A stretch of DNA of 64,000 nt. Source: Cyanobium sp. ATX 6F1 (GTDB lineage Bacteria > Cyanobacteriota > Cyanobacteriia > PCC-6307 > Cyanobiaceae). Below, in pieces: positions 5,038 to 14,814 of the stretch (positions within the stretch are counted from its first letter, which is position 1; each line of letters opens with the position of its first letter). The notes beneath the pieces were generated by a model. It searched no databases, was not told where the DNA came from, and worked only from the letters and a program-made list of their open reading frames with translations. The position numbers were made by a program, and so were the translations under genes. The stretch is taken from NCBI RefSeq assembly GCF_024346315.1, contig NZ_JAGQCS010000006.1, positions 124,001 to 188,000 of the forward strand, read 5' to 3'.

Positions 5038-8000
5038 CTACTTTTCCAAGGCATCAGCGTCCACTGTTTCAATCTTCTTGCCGAGGTCTTCCCTTGACCA
5101 CTCTTCGGAAATCATTTCGGTCTGCTGTAGAACCAGGTCAATCGCTGATGCCTCTTGATCGGGTGGATACTTATATCGCTTGAGAAGTGCCTTGATCATC
5201 GTTCGCAGTCGTGCCCGAACGTTCTCCTTGTATTGCCAATCAATGCTGAGATTACCCCTAAGTTTTTCTGCCAGTTCCCGTGCCATCTTCATCAGCACCT
5301 CATCACCCATCAGGTCGTGTGCTGATTGGTTGTTCCCCAGGGCGTCATAGAAAGCAATCTCAGCAGTCGATAGACCCATTGCCGCAACTCTTTCTGCCTC
5401 ATCACGGAACTGCTTTGCCATCGCAATCAGTTCTTCGATCACCTGTGCTGCTTCGATTGAGCGGTTGGTGTATTTGTTCAGTGATGCCTGGAGCAGTTCG
5501 CTAAATCGCTTCTGCTTGACCACATTGGTCTTGAAGCGTGTAGAGACCTCTTCTCTTAGCAACCGCTGAAGCAGTTCTACTGCCAAGTTCTTCTGGGGGA
5601 TCTTGCTGACTTCTGCCAGGAATGAATCCGACAGGATGCTGATGTCTGGTTTTTCAAGACCTGCCACCTTGAAAACATCGGTGATTCCATCTGCGACAAG
5701 TGCCTGTGACATCAGTTGCCGCAACTCAAAATCAACATTCTTGGGGGCACCATTGCCGCCAAGAATGTCTTCTCCCTTGATCAGCGGTGCTCTTATCGCC
5801 TGAAGAAATGCGACCTCCTGATCAAGTGCCAATGCTTCATCAGTAGTGCCGCAAAGAGCAAATGCTTTGGTCATCGATAGCACCGTGTCGCAATATCGCT
5901 TCTTGCCATCAGATATTGCGAGGATGTGATCCAAACTGATGGGCAGGAGTTCCATCGCCGTCTTTGGATCCCTGAATCCACTCCAGTCGATTGGGTGGAG
6001 CAGATCTTTGGCAACCTGAAGTTTTTCCTTGAGGATTCGCAGCACCTCACTGGTGTCGATTGTTGGAGCACCCTTGCCCTTGGCAGCGGTGTAGGTCGCC
6101 AGTGCTTCCTTGAGTTGCGGTGCGATGCCGATGTAATCGACCACCAGACCGCCTGGTTTGTCTTTGAAAACCCTGTTGACCCTGGCAATCGCCTGCGCCA
6201 GGTTTGCCCCCTTCATCGGTTTATCCACATACATCGTCGCCAGGCACGGAGCATCGAACCCCGTCAACCACATATCCCGCACCAGCACGATCCTCAATGG
6301 GTCAGCAGGATCCTTGAACCGTTTCTCCAGATCTTTTTTTTGCTGCTTGCTGGTGTGATGCGGTTGAAGGTGAGGTTCATCAGATGCCGATGCCGTCATC
6401 ACCACCTTGATCGCTCCTTTCTTGGGATCGTCGTCGTGCCATTCGGGGCGTAGGGCAACGATGGCGGCATAGAGGCGAGCACAGATGTCTCGACTCATCA
6501 GCACACCAAGCGCCTTCCCTGGTTGGGTTTTGGATCGCTGCTCAAAGTGGGTGATCAAATCTGCTGCCACCTGCTTCAGGCGAGGTTCAGCACCCACCAG
6601 TGCCTCCAGTGCTGCCCACCTGCTTTTTGCCCGTTCAGCAGCAGGAATGTCGTCTTCATCTGAGAAGAGGTCATCCACCTGCTCATCCACCTGGGGCAGC
6701 AGTGGATCCTTGAGCGCCAGTTTTGCCAGGCGTGATTCGTAGTAGATCGGCACCGTGGCACCGTCTTCCACTGCCTGCTGAATGTCGTAGATGGAGACGT
6801 AGTGCCCAAAGACCGCTTGGGTGTCTCGATCTTCCTGGGAGATGGGAGTGCCCGTAAAGGCAAGGAAGGTCGCCTGGGGCAAGGCATCTCTGAGTGCCTT
6901 TGCCATTCCGTATTTGATTTCCCCTGTCTTGGCATCGAACCGTGCCTTGAACCCGTATTGGGTGCGGTGTGCCTCATCGCAGATCACCACGATGTTGCGG
7001 CGCTCGCTCAGGGTGGGAAAACGGTCTTCCCCAGATTCAGCAGCGAACTTCTGAATGGTGGTGAAGATGATGCCACCACTGGGTCGGTTGGCGAGCAGAT
7101 CCCTCAGTTCCTGGCGACTGTCTGCCTGCTGAGGGTTCTCGCCCAGTAGATCACCAGCACCTGAGAAGACCCCAAACAACTGACCATCCAGATCCTGGCG
7201 GTCGGTGACCATCACCAGGGTGGGGTTCTCAAGGCGAGGGTCAGTGAGCAACTTGCCTGCCAGACACGCCATCTCGATGCTTTTGCCAGCGCCCTGGGTG
7301 TGCCAGACGACGCCTCCCTTCTTGTCGCCATCAGGTCTGCTTGCCTTCACCACCTGCTCGACTGCCGCCCTGACAGCGTGGAACTGGTGGTAGGCAGCAA
7401 CCTTTTTGATGATCTGCCCGTCTTCTTCGAACAGGCAGAAGGAGCGAATGAAATCCAGGAACCGCCCCCGCTCAAACATCCCCCGCACCAAGGTCTCCAG
7501 ATCACGGTGAGCACCTAATGGATCGAGGTCGTTCTCCCCTGAAATGGTGCGCCATCGCTGGAACCGTTCCCGATCAGCACTCAATGAACCTGCTCTTGCC
7601 TGAATGCCATCGCTGATCACCAGCAGCACATTGGGCGTGAACAGGTCGGGGATGTCGGTTTTGTAGGTCTGGAGTTGGTTGAACGCTGCCCAGATGTCTG
7701 CCTTCTCATCGGCAGGGTTCTTCAGTTCGATCACCGCCAGAGGGAGACCGTTGAGGTAGACCACCACATCAGGGCGGCGGTTGTGCTTCGTGCCTTGGAT
7801 CGCCAACTGATTCACCGCCAACCAGTCATTGGCAGCAGGGTCATCAAACCCGATCACCTTGAGGCGGATCCCCACCTGCTGGTTCCCATCCATATAGGTG
7901 ATGGGTAATCCCTGGGTCATCCAGCGGTGGAAGTTGCGGTTTGATGCCAGTAGACCAGGCACGTTGGGGTTCGCCAGTTGAAGCACCGCGACTTCGATGG

Positions 8001-8196
8001 TTCCCGCAGGAACATCAGGGTTCAGGCGCTTCAGTGCTGAACGCAGTCGCCCCTGGAGGACGACCTGGCGAAAGTCGGATCGTTCTGGGGTTCTGCCGTC
8101 GCTGTCGAGTTGGGGGGCAAAGACGTGTTTGTATCCCAGATCCTTGAACCACTCAAGGCACTGCTGCTCCAGATGGTCTTCTGTGATCAGTGCCAT
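5038..8196 (-). CDS. hsdR: Type I restriction enzyme, endonuclease/translocase subunit HsdR
   Basis: At 1052 residues this is a full-length HsdR. The N-terminal nuclease domain shows RPD at 141-143 and IELK at 156-159, the PD-(D/E)xK catalytic set. The motor has Walker A QGAGKS (301-306) and the DEAH box (about 407-410), followed by a SAT-like TGT motif in FLAFTGTPISQEDRD. HsdR joins the HsdM/HsdS complex, pulls DNA toward itself with ATP and cuts unmethylated DNA at a distance. The start overlaps the hsdS stop by one base (TGATG). No frameshift is visible, so the gene looks functional. It is the last gene of the operon and converges with the HTH gene. Confidence 0.95.
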   Translation of the reverse strand: MALITEDHLEQQCLEWFKDLGYKHVFAPQLDSDGRTPERSDFRQVVLQGRLRSALKRLNPDVPAGTIEVAVLQLANPNVPGLLASNRNFHRWMTQGLPITYMDGNQQVGIRLKVIGFDDPAANDWLAVNQLAIQGTKHNRRPDVVVYLNGLPLAVIELKNPADEKADIWAAFNQLQTYKTDIPDLFTPNVLLVISDGIQARAGSLSADRERFQRWRTISGENDLDPLGAHRDLETLVRGMFERGRFLDFIRSFCLFEEDGQIIKKVAAYHQFHAVRAAVEQVVKASRPDGDKKGGVVWHTQGAGKSIEMACLAGKLLTDPRLENPTLVMVTDRQDLDGQLFGVFSGAGDLLGENPQQADSRQELRDLLANRPSGGIIFTTIQKFAAESGEDRFPTLSERRNIVVICDEAHRTQYGFKARFDAKTGEIKYGMAKALRDALPQATFLAFTGTPISQEDRDTQAVFGHYVSIYDIQQAVEDGATVPIYYESRLAKLALKDPLLPQVDEQVDDLFSDEDDIPAAERAKSRWAALEALVGAEPRLKQVAADLITHFEQRSKTQPGKALGVLMSRDICARLYAAIVALRPEWHDDDPKKGAIKVVMTASASDEPHLQPHHTSKQQKKDLEKRFKDPADPLRIVLVRDMWLTGFDAPCLATMYVDKPMKGANLAQAIARVNRVFKDKPGGLVVDYIGIAPQLKEALATYTAAKGKGAPTIDTSEVLRILKEKLQVAKDLLHPIDWSGFRDPKTAMELLPISLDHILAISDGKKRYCDTVLSMTKAFALCGTTDEALALDQEVAFLQAIRAPLIKGEDILGGNGAPKNVDFELRQLMSQALVADGITDVFKVAGLEKPDISILSDSFLAEVSKIPQKNLAVELLQRLLREEVSTRFKTNVVKQKRFSELLQASLNKYTNRSIEAAQVIEELIAMAKQFRDEAERVAAMGLSTAEIAFYDALGNNQSAHDLMGDEVLMKMARELAEKLRGNLSIDWQYKENVRARLRTMIKALLKRYKYPPDQEASAIDLVLQQTEMISEEWSREDLGKKIETVDADALEK

Positions 8197-9515
8197 CAGA
8201 TGCTCATCTCCTCAAGCATTCGCTCAGCATCAGGGATTCGGATTTCACCTGAGATGAGTTTGGGGAGGAGGGCATCACGCAAATCACTGAGATGCTGGGT
8301 TTCTTTCTGGCAGATCTTGATGGATGAGAATAGGGAGGTAGTGGTATCGCAGAATGCTCTTACAATGTCACCGCTTGGGGTAAGAAGCGGCATATCTCTG
8401 AGTATTTGCGAGTTTACCGCTGTAGCGATAGAGGATGTGCTGCCAAGAGAGTGGTAATCATATTGAGACAGCAAGCAGTATGTGTATTCAAACCCCGCCT
8501 CAGATCTCAGGGGAGAGAAATGAGCAATCGCTTCATTCGTGAGCATCTCACAAGCAGTGATTGCAACCCTTCCTACGGTGAGTTTGAAACTAACGATAAC
8601 CGTATTCGCTGGAACGACCTTGACATTGAATCTTTCTACCGCTTCTCTGGTCAGGCATTCCGATGCTCTGTAAGCAAATACGCCTGCCTCGCCAAGATCT
8701 CGGATTGACAACCACGGAACATCAAGGTGACCACACGAAAACCAATGCGCCTCTTTCCTTGGAGGAGTTTTGCCAATAGATATCTGGTATTGATTACCTG
8801 CTGACTGAATCTTCCACCCACTCGGAATTTCACCCAGTTCCGAATCCTCAAATGAATCTGCGAATAGGTCGCTGATCTCATCAGGTAATCCAGTCGGGCG
8901 ACCTTCTGCCTTTGCTCTTACTGGATCGAAATCCACAAACCACGACTTGAAGAGCGCCTTTGCCATCGCCTCCAAGGTTTCGTTGGTCTTGCGGTTGAGT
9001 TCGATCTTATCGTCGAGGGTGCCGAGGATATGAGCGATTGCTTGCTGAATCCATAGTTCTGGAAGGTGTATGGATGTTTCTTCGATGCCGCCTGCGCTTA
9101 TATTCGGTTGAGCAGACCCATACGCTTTCTGCTCGATCTCGCTTCGCACCTCTTTGCTCTTGAGGTGAAAGAAAAGGAAGGAGGGGTCTATTAGTGCTTT
9201 GTTGTAAGAATGAAACCTCCCCACTCTCTGGTTCAAGGCACAAGGCGTATCCGCTTCTCGCACTCTCGCTACATCTCCAACATATCCTGTCATTGATATC
9301 AATATGTCTCCCTGCTCAAGCAGGAAGTCTCTTGCTTGATGTGCGACAACTTCTGAGACATATGAGCATCCATCCATCTCAAGGCGCCCTTCTTTCACGT
9401 TCGCTATCTTCACCACTGGAATCCCAGTGCTCTGCCAGTCACTGCTTTTGAAGGCAAAACCTGACCTGACTCTGGCGACACTACTTATTGATACTTGAGG
9501 ATAGTCAGAACTCAT
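8196..9515 (-). CDS. hsdS: Type I restriction enzyme, specificity subunit HsdS
   Basis: The 439-residue protein has the two-half HsdS layout. The first target-recognition domain starts with SVARVRSGFAFKSSDW. The central conserved helix is in IAHILGTLDDKIELNRKTNE and is followed by FKSWFVDFDPVRAKAEG. The second recognition domain starts with GEIPSGWK. A C-terminal conserved helix contains LSDLRDALLPKLISGEI. Each recognition domain reads one half of the split DNA target. The start at 9515 (MSSDYPQ) overlaps hsdM by 11 bases; a start at 9542 is possible but lies deeper in hsdM. The recognition half-sites cannot be told from sequence. GC is a little lower than in hsdM and hsdR, as is common for exchanged TRDs. 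Confidence 0.93.
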   Translation of the reverse strand: MSSDYPQVSISSVARVRSGFAFKSSDWQSTGIPVVKIANVKEGRLEMDGCSYVSEVVAHQARDFLLEQGDILISMTGYVGDVARVREADTPCALNQRVGRFHSYNKALIDPSFLFFHLKSKEVRSEIEQKAYGSAQPNISAGGIEETSIHLPELWIQQAIAHILGTLDDKIELNRKTNETLEAMAKALFKSWFVDFDPVRAKAEGRPTGLPDEISDLFADSFEDSELGEIPSGWKIQSAGNQYQISIGKTPPRKEAHWFSCGHLDVPWLSIRDLGEAGVFAYRASECLTREAVERFNVKVVPANTVIVSFKLTVGRVAITACEMLTNEAIAHFSPLRSEAGFEYTYCLLSQYDYHSLGSTSSIATAVNSQILRDMPLLTPSGDIVRAFCDTTTSLFSSIKICQKETQHLSDLRDALLPKLISGEIRIPDAERMLEEMSI

Positions 9516-11400
9516 ATCCCAACCTCCTGAGGTTCTCAGCAATCTGCTGATCCAACCTTGCCCCTTCTTCCTGTTGCTGCTTCAGCAGACGAGTGAGGCG
9601 CTTCATCTTCTCCTCAAATGCCTCGCCATCGACTTCAACATCTGCTGCTCCCACATAACGCCCAGGCGTGAGCACAAAACCATTCTTTTCAATCTCTCCT
9701 AACTTGGCGCTGTAGCAGAACCCAGCAACATCCTCATAAGTATCAGTCACCTCGCCATTGCCACGCCAGGCGTGAACGGCAGCAGCAATCTTGTCAATAT
9801 CCTCATCCGTCAGCACACGGTTGACCCGTGTTTCCATTGTTCCCATCTTGCGAGCATCAATAAACAAGGTCTCGCCCCTTCGATCACGACCACGCTGGGT
9901 CTTGTCGTTCGACAGGAACCAGATGCAGGCAGGAATCTGAGTATTGAAAAACAACTGACTGGGCATTGCCACCATTGCTTCCACCACATCGCCCCGCACC
10001 ATCGCTTCTCTTATCTGCCCCTCTCCACTCTGATTGGAACTCATTGATCCATTGGCAAGAATGACCCCTGCTTGTCCCCCTGGTCGCAGTTTCCAGAGGA
10101 TGTGTTGTAACCATCCATAGTTGGCATTACCGGCTGGTGGGCGTCCAAACTTCCAGCGGGGATCAATTTCGTATTTTTCGCCTCCCCAATCGGAGATATT
10201 GAAAGGCGGGTTTGCCATTATATAATCAAATTTGAGATCAGGGTATTGATCTCTTGAGAACGTGTCTGCAGGTTCTTGCCCCAAGTCGGCGGCGAAACCA
10301 CGAATCGCCAGATTCATTGCCGCCAATCGCCAGGTTGTTGGATTGCTCTCCTGTCCGTAAATCGAAATATCATCTCGTCTGCCACCGTGCGATTCAACAA
10401 ACTCTTCGCTGTAGACAAACATTCCGCCTGTTCCACAGCAGGGGTCATACACTCTGCCCCGATGTGGTGCCAAGACGGCAACAAGAAGTTTGACCCCAGA
10501 TGGAGGAGTTAAAAACTCACCACCTTTTTTGCCTTCTGCGAGTGCAAACAGACCAAGAAAGTAAGAGTAGACCTCTCCCAGTATGTCTCCTGATTTCTTG
10601 CTATCTCCAAAACCGATGGTGGAGATCAGATCCACCAGTTCGCCCATGCGTCCTGGTTCTAGTTGAGCGGCACCAAATCGCTTATCTAACTTGCCCCGCA
10701 GTGTTGGGTTCTCGTTCTCGATGGCGACCAGTGCCTTGTCGATCAGTTGCCCGATCTCAGGTTGCTTTGCCTTTGCTCGTAGTGATTCCCAGCGAGCATC
10801 AGCAGGCACCCAGAACACGTTTTCTTGGGTGTAGTAGTCGCGATCCTCCAGTGATGCTTGCTGCTCTGCTGGGTCGTCTCCTACGTAGTTGTCCGATTCT
10901 GGGTCGCTCACCATCACCAGCACCTTTTGCTGCTGCTCGACAAAGGTGTCTGAGATGTATTTGAGGAAGATCAGCCCCAGAACCAAATGCTTGTATTCCG
11001 CCGCATCCATCTGTGCCCGCAGTTTGTCGGCACTCGCCCAGAGCACTGCTTTGAAATCCTTGGCGGGTGTTTCCTTCTTCGCTTTGCCTCGACCGTTGCC
11101 ACTGGGAGCAGCGGATGCCTCATAACGACCACCGCCCTCAATGCCTTCTGCAAGGCGAATGGTTCCTCCTCTCCCTTGTCCTTTGAGGATCAGACCCAGA
11201 CCCACCAAGCGGTCTTTGACTGTTGTGTATTCCTCTTCATCTATCTGGCGCTCCGCTGCCCGACCCAGTGCTTCTCTTGCTGAAAGGTTCCCAATCGTGC
11301 TGCCGTCCCCTGGAAGCACCTCCAGCAGCAGATCCCCCAGGTCGTCTTCTAGGTCGTCCTCTTCGCTCAGATCAGTCGCAAAGCTTGCTGAGTCGCTCAA
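9505..11400 (-). CDS. hsdM: Type I modification methylase HsdM (N6-adenine)
   Basis: The 631-residue protein has the SAM-binding motif DPCCGTGGM (319-327) and the catalytic motif NPPF (397-400), which mark gamma-class adenine-N6 methylases. A helical N-terminal domain (about 117-290, starting KAVLWASADKLRAQ) is usual for HsdM. Ahead of it lies an extra segment of about 110 residues: an acidic stretch (SEEDDLEDDLGD), a winged-helix-like unit ending in LKGQGRGGTIRL (about 72-83), and a Gly/Lys linker. HsdM methylates the host copy of the target and forms the complex core with HsdS. It is first in the operon; its promoter should lie in 11401-11522. Confidence 0.95.
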   Translation of the reverse strand: MSDSASFATDLSEEDDLEDDLGDLLLEVLPGDGSTIGNLSAREALGRAAERQIDEEEYTTVKDRLVGLGLILKGQGRGGTIRLAEGIEGGGRYEASAAPSGNGRGKAKKETPAKDFKAVLWASADKLRAQMDAAEYKHLVLGLIFLKYISDTFVEQQQKVLVMVSDPESDNYVGDDPAEQQASLEDRDYYTQENVFWVPADARWESLRAKAKQPEIGQLIDKALVAIENENPTLRGKLDKRFGAAQLEPGRMGELVDLISTIGFGDSKKSGDILGEVYSYFLGLFALAEGKKGGEFLTPPSGVKLLVAVLAPHRGRVYDPCCGTGGMFVYSEEFVESHGGRRDDISIYGQESNPTTWRLAAMNLAIRGFAADLGQEPADTFSRDQYPDLKFDYIMANPPFNISDWGGEKYEIDPRWKFGRPPAGNANYGWLQHILWKLRPGGQAGVILANGSMSSNQSGEGQIREAMVRGDVVEAMVAMPSQLFFNTQIPACIWFLSNDKTQRGRDRRGETLFIDARKMGTMETRVNRVLTDEDIDKIAAAVHAWRGNGEVTDTYEDVAGFCYSAKLGEIEKNGFVLTPGRYVGAADVEVDGEAFEEKMKRLTRLLKQQQEEGARLDQQIAENLRRLGYEF

Positions 11401-11522
11401 GGGTCACTGACGGTATCTACCCATTTTGCCGTTTCCGACTGGTTTTTGCCCGATCAGACCCCTGTTTCCTGCCTCCTGTCCGCCCGTGGGAATACTTAGG
11501 GGGTAGTGCTCTTCCCGAACCC

Positions 11523-11738
11523 ATGGCACCTCTCACCACATCGGCGATCACACTGGAACTGCTGCATGACACCCTGCTTACCCTCGACGCCATAGGCACA
11601 GGCGTAACTGCACTTGCCCTGGAGGCATCGGCGCATCCAGAGAAATCCCCACGGGTGAGGGTTTTGCTGGAAGGCTTCCAGGCGTTGCTACAAGACTGCG
11701 AAGACGATCTGGGGATTTACGCCGCTCTGGATTCCTGA
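11523..11738 (+). CDS. Small hypothetical protein (71 aa)
   Basis: The ATG at 11523 opens 71 codons ending TGA. The product is helical and acidic: AITLELLHDTLLTLDAIGTG, then RVRVLLEGFQALLQDCEDD. It lies divergent from hsdM (122 bases between starts) and overlaps the end of the minus-strand gene at 11717 by 22 bases. Base composition matches the RM segment rather than the very GC-rich backbone. The frame can be extended upstream to 11223, but that would run antisense through the hsdM start. No family is recognised. Confidence 0.45.
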   Translation: MAPLTTSAITLELLHDTLLTLDAIGTGVTALALEASAHPEKSPRVRVLLEGFQALLQDCEDDLGIYAALDS

Positions 11739-12007
11739 GACCTCAGACATCGCTTGGTCTGCTGGCGTTGTTGGAACCCCCACGGGTTTCCCTTGATCAC
11801 CTTCCCGCAGTGCTCACAGATAGTTGTCGGTATCCCCTTGACCCAGTTGGAGGGTCTCTCTTCTACAAACTCTCGCCTTAAGGGATCGTTGCCTCGCCCC
11901 TTTTGGTAGCGGGTAAGTGCAGGGGCGGTGGTGATTAAACCAGTCTCAAGGCAGCGGAAAAGTAGGTTTTGACCTCTCAGGTTCATGTGTCGCTTCATCT
12001 GTGGCAT
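11717..12007 (-). CDS. Small zinc-ribbon-like hypothetical protein (96 aa)
   Basis: The product contains CEHCGKVI near residue 64, one half of a zinc knuckle, and another Cys close to the C-terminus (KRCLRSQ), plus many basic residues. The N-terminal half (RCLETGLITTAPALTRYQKG) and the Trp-Val-Lys-Gly-Ile segment resemble DNA-contacting parts of HNH-type or homing-related proteins, but the HNH catalytic residues are not seen. Three in-frame Met codons at the start leave the exact N-terminus open. It is the last accessory gene before the composition changes to backbone. Confidence 0.45.
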   Translation of the reverse strand: MPQMKRHMNLRGQNLLFRCLETGLITTAPALTRYQKGRGNDPLRREFVEERPSNWVKGIPTTICEHCGKVIKGNPWGFQQRQQTKRCLRSQESRAA

Positions 12008-12241
12008 CTCTGACCCCCATCCGCTAATCGTATGAGGTGCGTTGGAATTCGGTCTGTCAGATCAGGAACGCTCTTGATGGTCTGAGTAGGTGGCACCCTT
12101 CAATCGGCTTTTGGGGCTTCACGGGCACCTGGTCCCGTCATAAAATCAATCAATCTTCTGCTGTGAACCACCTTTTGCCGTTGGTGAAAGGTTGGAACAA
12201 CGGTTGGAACGTCCCTTCAAACACCAGTAAGGACAAAGACT

Positions 12242-13606
12242 TTGGCGACCCACGAAATCTTCATGCCCGCCCTCAGCTCCACGATGACGGAGGGCAAGAT
12301 CGTGGAGTGGCTGAAGAAGCCCGGCGACCCGGTGGCCCGGGGTGAATCGGTGCTGGTGGTCGAATCCGACAAGGCCGACATGGATGTCGAGTCGTTTGAG
12401 GAGGGCTTTCTGGCCACTGTGCTGCTGCCCGCCGGCGGCACCGCGCCCGTGGGCGAGACCATCGGCTTGATCGTCGAAACCGAGGCCGAGATCGCGGCGG
12501 TGGCGGCCTCGGCGCCCGCCGCCCCCATGGCGGCCGCTCCCGCAGCGCCGACTGCTCCCGCCGCTGCCGTGCCCGCTCCTTTGGCCGCAGCGCCAGCCCC
12601 GGCCTCCGTTGCAGCGCCTGTGGCCGTGGCAGCCCCTGCCCCTGTGGTCACCCCTGCCGTGCCGGCGCCCGCCAATGGTGACGGCCGTCTGGTGGCCACC
12701 CCCCGGGCCCGGAAGCTCGCCTCCCAGCTGGGGGTGGCCCTGGCGGGTCTGCGCGGCAGCGGCCCCGGCGGCCGTGTTCAGGCTGAAGACGTTGAGCTGG
12801 CTGCTGGGCGGGCCGTGAGCGTGCCCCGGGTGGCGGAAGGCACCGCCCCCGCCGCGCTGGCGCCCCCGGGCGCTCCCGGCTCCAACGGCGCCGCAACAGC
12901 CCCGGCCCCGGCCGGCCAGAGCTTCGGCGCCCCCGGCGAGACGGTGGCCTTCAACACCCTGCAGCAGGCGGTCAACCGCTCGATGCTGGCCAGCCTCGAG
13001 GCCCCCACCTTCCGGGTGGGCTACACGATCACCACCGACAAGCTCGACGCTTTTTATAAGCAGGTGAAACCCAAGGGCGTCACGATGACCGCCCTGCTGG
13101 CCAAGGCGGTGGCGCTCACCCTCGCCCGCCACCCCCAGCTCAATGCCGCCAACAGCCCCACGGGCATGGCCTATCCGGCGGCCATCAACGTGGCCGTGGC
13201 TGTGGCCATGGACGACGGCGGCCTGGTGACACCGGTGCTGGCGGCCGCCGATCGCACCGATCTCTATGCCCTCTCGCGCAACTGGGCCGACCTGGTGGCC
13301 CGGGCGCGCACCAAGCAGCTCAAGCCCGACGAATACAGCACCGGTAGCTTCACGCTCTCCAACCTCGGCATGTTCGGGGTCGATCGCTTCGATGCGATCC
13401 TCCCCCCCGGCACCGGCGCGATCCTGGCGGTGGCCGCCTCGCGGCCCGTGGTGGTGGCGCTCAAGGACGGCTCGATTGCCGTGCGCCGGCAGATGCAGGT
13501 GAACCTCACCGCCGACCACCGGGTGATCTACGGCACCCACGCCGCCGCCTTCCTCCAGGATCTGGCCCGCCTGATCGAGACCAACCCTGAAAGCCTGGCC
13601 CTCTGA
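12242..13606 (+). CDS. pdhC: Pyruvate dehydrogenase E2, dihydrolipoamide acetyltransferase
   Basis: The 454-residue protein begins with TTG and reads [20 protein letters not shown]. The lipoyl domain has the acceptor Lys44 in ESDKADMD. An Ala/Pro-rich flexible linker (about 85-145) follows, then the E1/E3-binding domain ([13 protein letters not shown], about 155-185). The C-terminal catalytic domain ends with ADHRVIYG near residue 425: the catalytic His is present, but the usual Asp of HxxxDG is Tyr, as I recall for cyanobacterial and plastid E2. It passes acetyl groups from E1 to CoA. pdhA, the E1-alpha gene, is far away at 61,964, while queA follows after five bases. It is the first clear backbone gene. 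Confidence 0.93.
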   Translation: MATHEIFMPALSSTMTEGKIVEWLKKPGDPVARGESVLVVESDKADMDVESFEEGFLATVLLPAGGTAPVGETIGLIVETEAEIAAVAASAPAAPMAAAPAAPTAPAAAVPAPLAAAPAPASVAAPVAVAAPAPVVTPAVPAPANGDGRLVATPRARKLASQLGVALAGLRGSGPGGRVQAEDVELAAGRAVSVPRVAEGTAPAALAPPGAPGSNGAATAPAPAGQSFGAPGETVAFNTLQQAVNRSMLASLEAPTFRVGYTITTDKLDAFYKQVKPKGVTMTALLAKAVALTLARHPQLNAANSPTGMAYPAAINVAVAVAMDDGGLVTPVLAAADRTDLYALSRNWADLVARARTKQLKPDEYSTGSFTLSNLGMFGVDRFDAILPPGTGAILAVAASRPVVVALKDGSIAVRRQMQVNLTADHRVIYGTHAAAFLQDLARLIETNPESLAL

Positions 13607-13611
13607 GCGCC

Positions 13612-14757
13612 ATGGGCCCGGGTGACTCGCTCGCGGCGGACCTGAGCCTGTCGAGTTATGGGTTCGAGCTGCCGGAGAGCGCCATCGCCCAGCGGCCGGT
13701 GGAACCCCGCCATGCCGCCCGCCTGCTGGCGGTGGAGCCGATCGGCTCCAGCGGGCCCCTGGCCCGGGGGCTCACGGTCTGGGACCTGCAGCACGAGCTG
13801 GAGCCCGGCGATCTGCTGGTGGTCAACGACACGCGGGTGCTCCAGGCCCGCCTCAGCGCCCGGCGTGCCAGCGGCGGGGTGGTGGAGCTGCTGGTGCTGC
13901 AGCCCTGGCACCAGCGGAGCATCGGCGAGGGGGAGGATAGCTGCTGGCTCTGCCTGGCCCGCCCCGCCAAGCGCCTGCGCCCCGGGGAGGTGTTGCAGCT
14001 GGAGGCCGCCGGCCAGCCCCCCCTGGAGCTGCCGGTGGTGGCGGTGGACGAGGCCAGTGGCGGCCGGGTGGTCCGCTTTCCGCCGGAGTGCACCAGCGCC
14101 GAGCGGATCGAAGGGCTGCTGGAGCGCTACGGCACCATGCCGCTGCCCCCCTACATCCACGAGCACGACGCCGCAGACCAGACCCGCTACCAGACCCGTT
14201 ACGCCGCGCGGCCCGGGGCGGTGGCGGCCCCCACCGCCGGCCTGCACCTCAGCGATGAGCTGCTGGCGGCCCTGGCGGCGAAGGGGGTGACGATCGCGCG
14301 GCTCACCCTGCATGTGGGGCTGGGCACGTTTCGGCCCGTGGAGCAGGAGGACCTCACCGATTTGGAGTTGCACAGCGAGTGGGTGGAGCTGCGCCCCGAG
14401 CTGGTGGACGCTGTGGAGCGCTGCCGCGCCCAAGGCGGGCGGCTGATCGCGATCGGCACCACCAGCGTGCGCGCCCTGGAGGGGGTGGCCGCCCTGCACG
14501 GGGGCACCCTGGTGCCGTTCATGGGCCCGGTGAACCTGGTGATTCAGCCGGGGTTCCGCTTCCAGGTGGTGCAGGGCTTGCTCACCAACTTCCACCTGCC
14601 GCGCTCGTCGCTGTTGCTTCTGGTCAGTGCGCTGCTGGGCCGCGAGCGGCTGCTGGCGCTCTACGGCGAGGCGATCGCCCAGGGCTACCGCTTCTTCTCC
14701 TACGGCGATGCGATGTGGATTCCGCCGCAGGCGGTGCTGCCGGTGGCCAGGCCGTGA
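13612..14757 (+). CDS. queA: S-adenosylmethionine:tRNA ribosyltransferase-isomerase
   Basis: The 381-residue product has the QueA hallmarks: [20 protein letters not shown] at the start, [36 protein letters not shown], and near the C-terminus the [18 protein letters not shown] block. QueA transfers the ribosyl part of SAM to preQ1 at the wobble base of tRNAs (His, Asp, Asn, Tyr) to give epoxyqueuosine. It lies five bases behind pdhC in the same direction and probably shares its transcript. Length is somewhat above the 350-residue norm owing to an insertion around residues 95-125. Confidence 0.95.
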   Translation: MGPGDSLAADLSLSSYGFELPESAIAQRPVEPRHAARLLAVEPIGSSGPLARGLTVWDLQHELEPGDLLVVNDTRVLQARLSARRASGGVVELLVLQPWHQRSIGEGEDSCWLCLARPAKRLRPGEVLQLEAAGQPPLELPVVAVDEASGGRVVRFPPECTSAERIEGLLERYGTMPLPPYIHEHDAADQTRYQTRYAARPGAVAAPTAGLHLSDELLAALAAKGVTIARLTLHVGLGTFRPVEQEDLTDLELHSEWVELRPELVDAVERCRAQGGRLIAIGTTSVRALEGVAALHGGTLVPFMGPVNLVIQPGFRFQVVQGLLTNFHLPRSSLLLLVSALLGRERLLALYGEAIAQGYRFFSYGDAMWIPPQAVLPVARP

Positions 14758-14764
14758 GGCCATG

Positions 14765-14790
14765 AAAAAGCCCCCGGGGTCTCCGGGGGC
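14765..14790 (-). terminator. Rho-independent terminator after sodB
   Basis: An eight-base GC stem (14770-14777 with 14783-14790), a five-base loop, and on the minus strand a run of T (14769-14765). It ends sodB transcription; the same hairpin may also slow queA transcripts from the other side. Confidence 0.85.
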
Positions 14791-14814
14791 CGAGGGGTAG
14801 CGATCAGGGATGGA

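Noticed and set aside
12146-13540. Long minus-strand frame opposite pdhC (464 codons)
   Set aside because: GC-rich antisense shadow, His/Gly/Arg-rich with no domain; the plus strand is a clear E2 gene.
13528-14763. Long minus-strand frame opposite queA
   Set aside because: Antisense shadow of QueA; His/Gln/Arg-rich composition without motifs.
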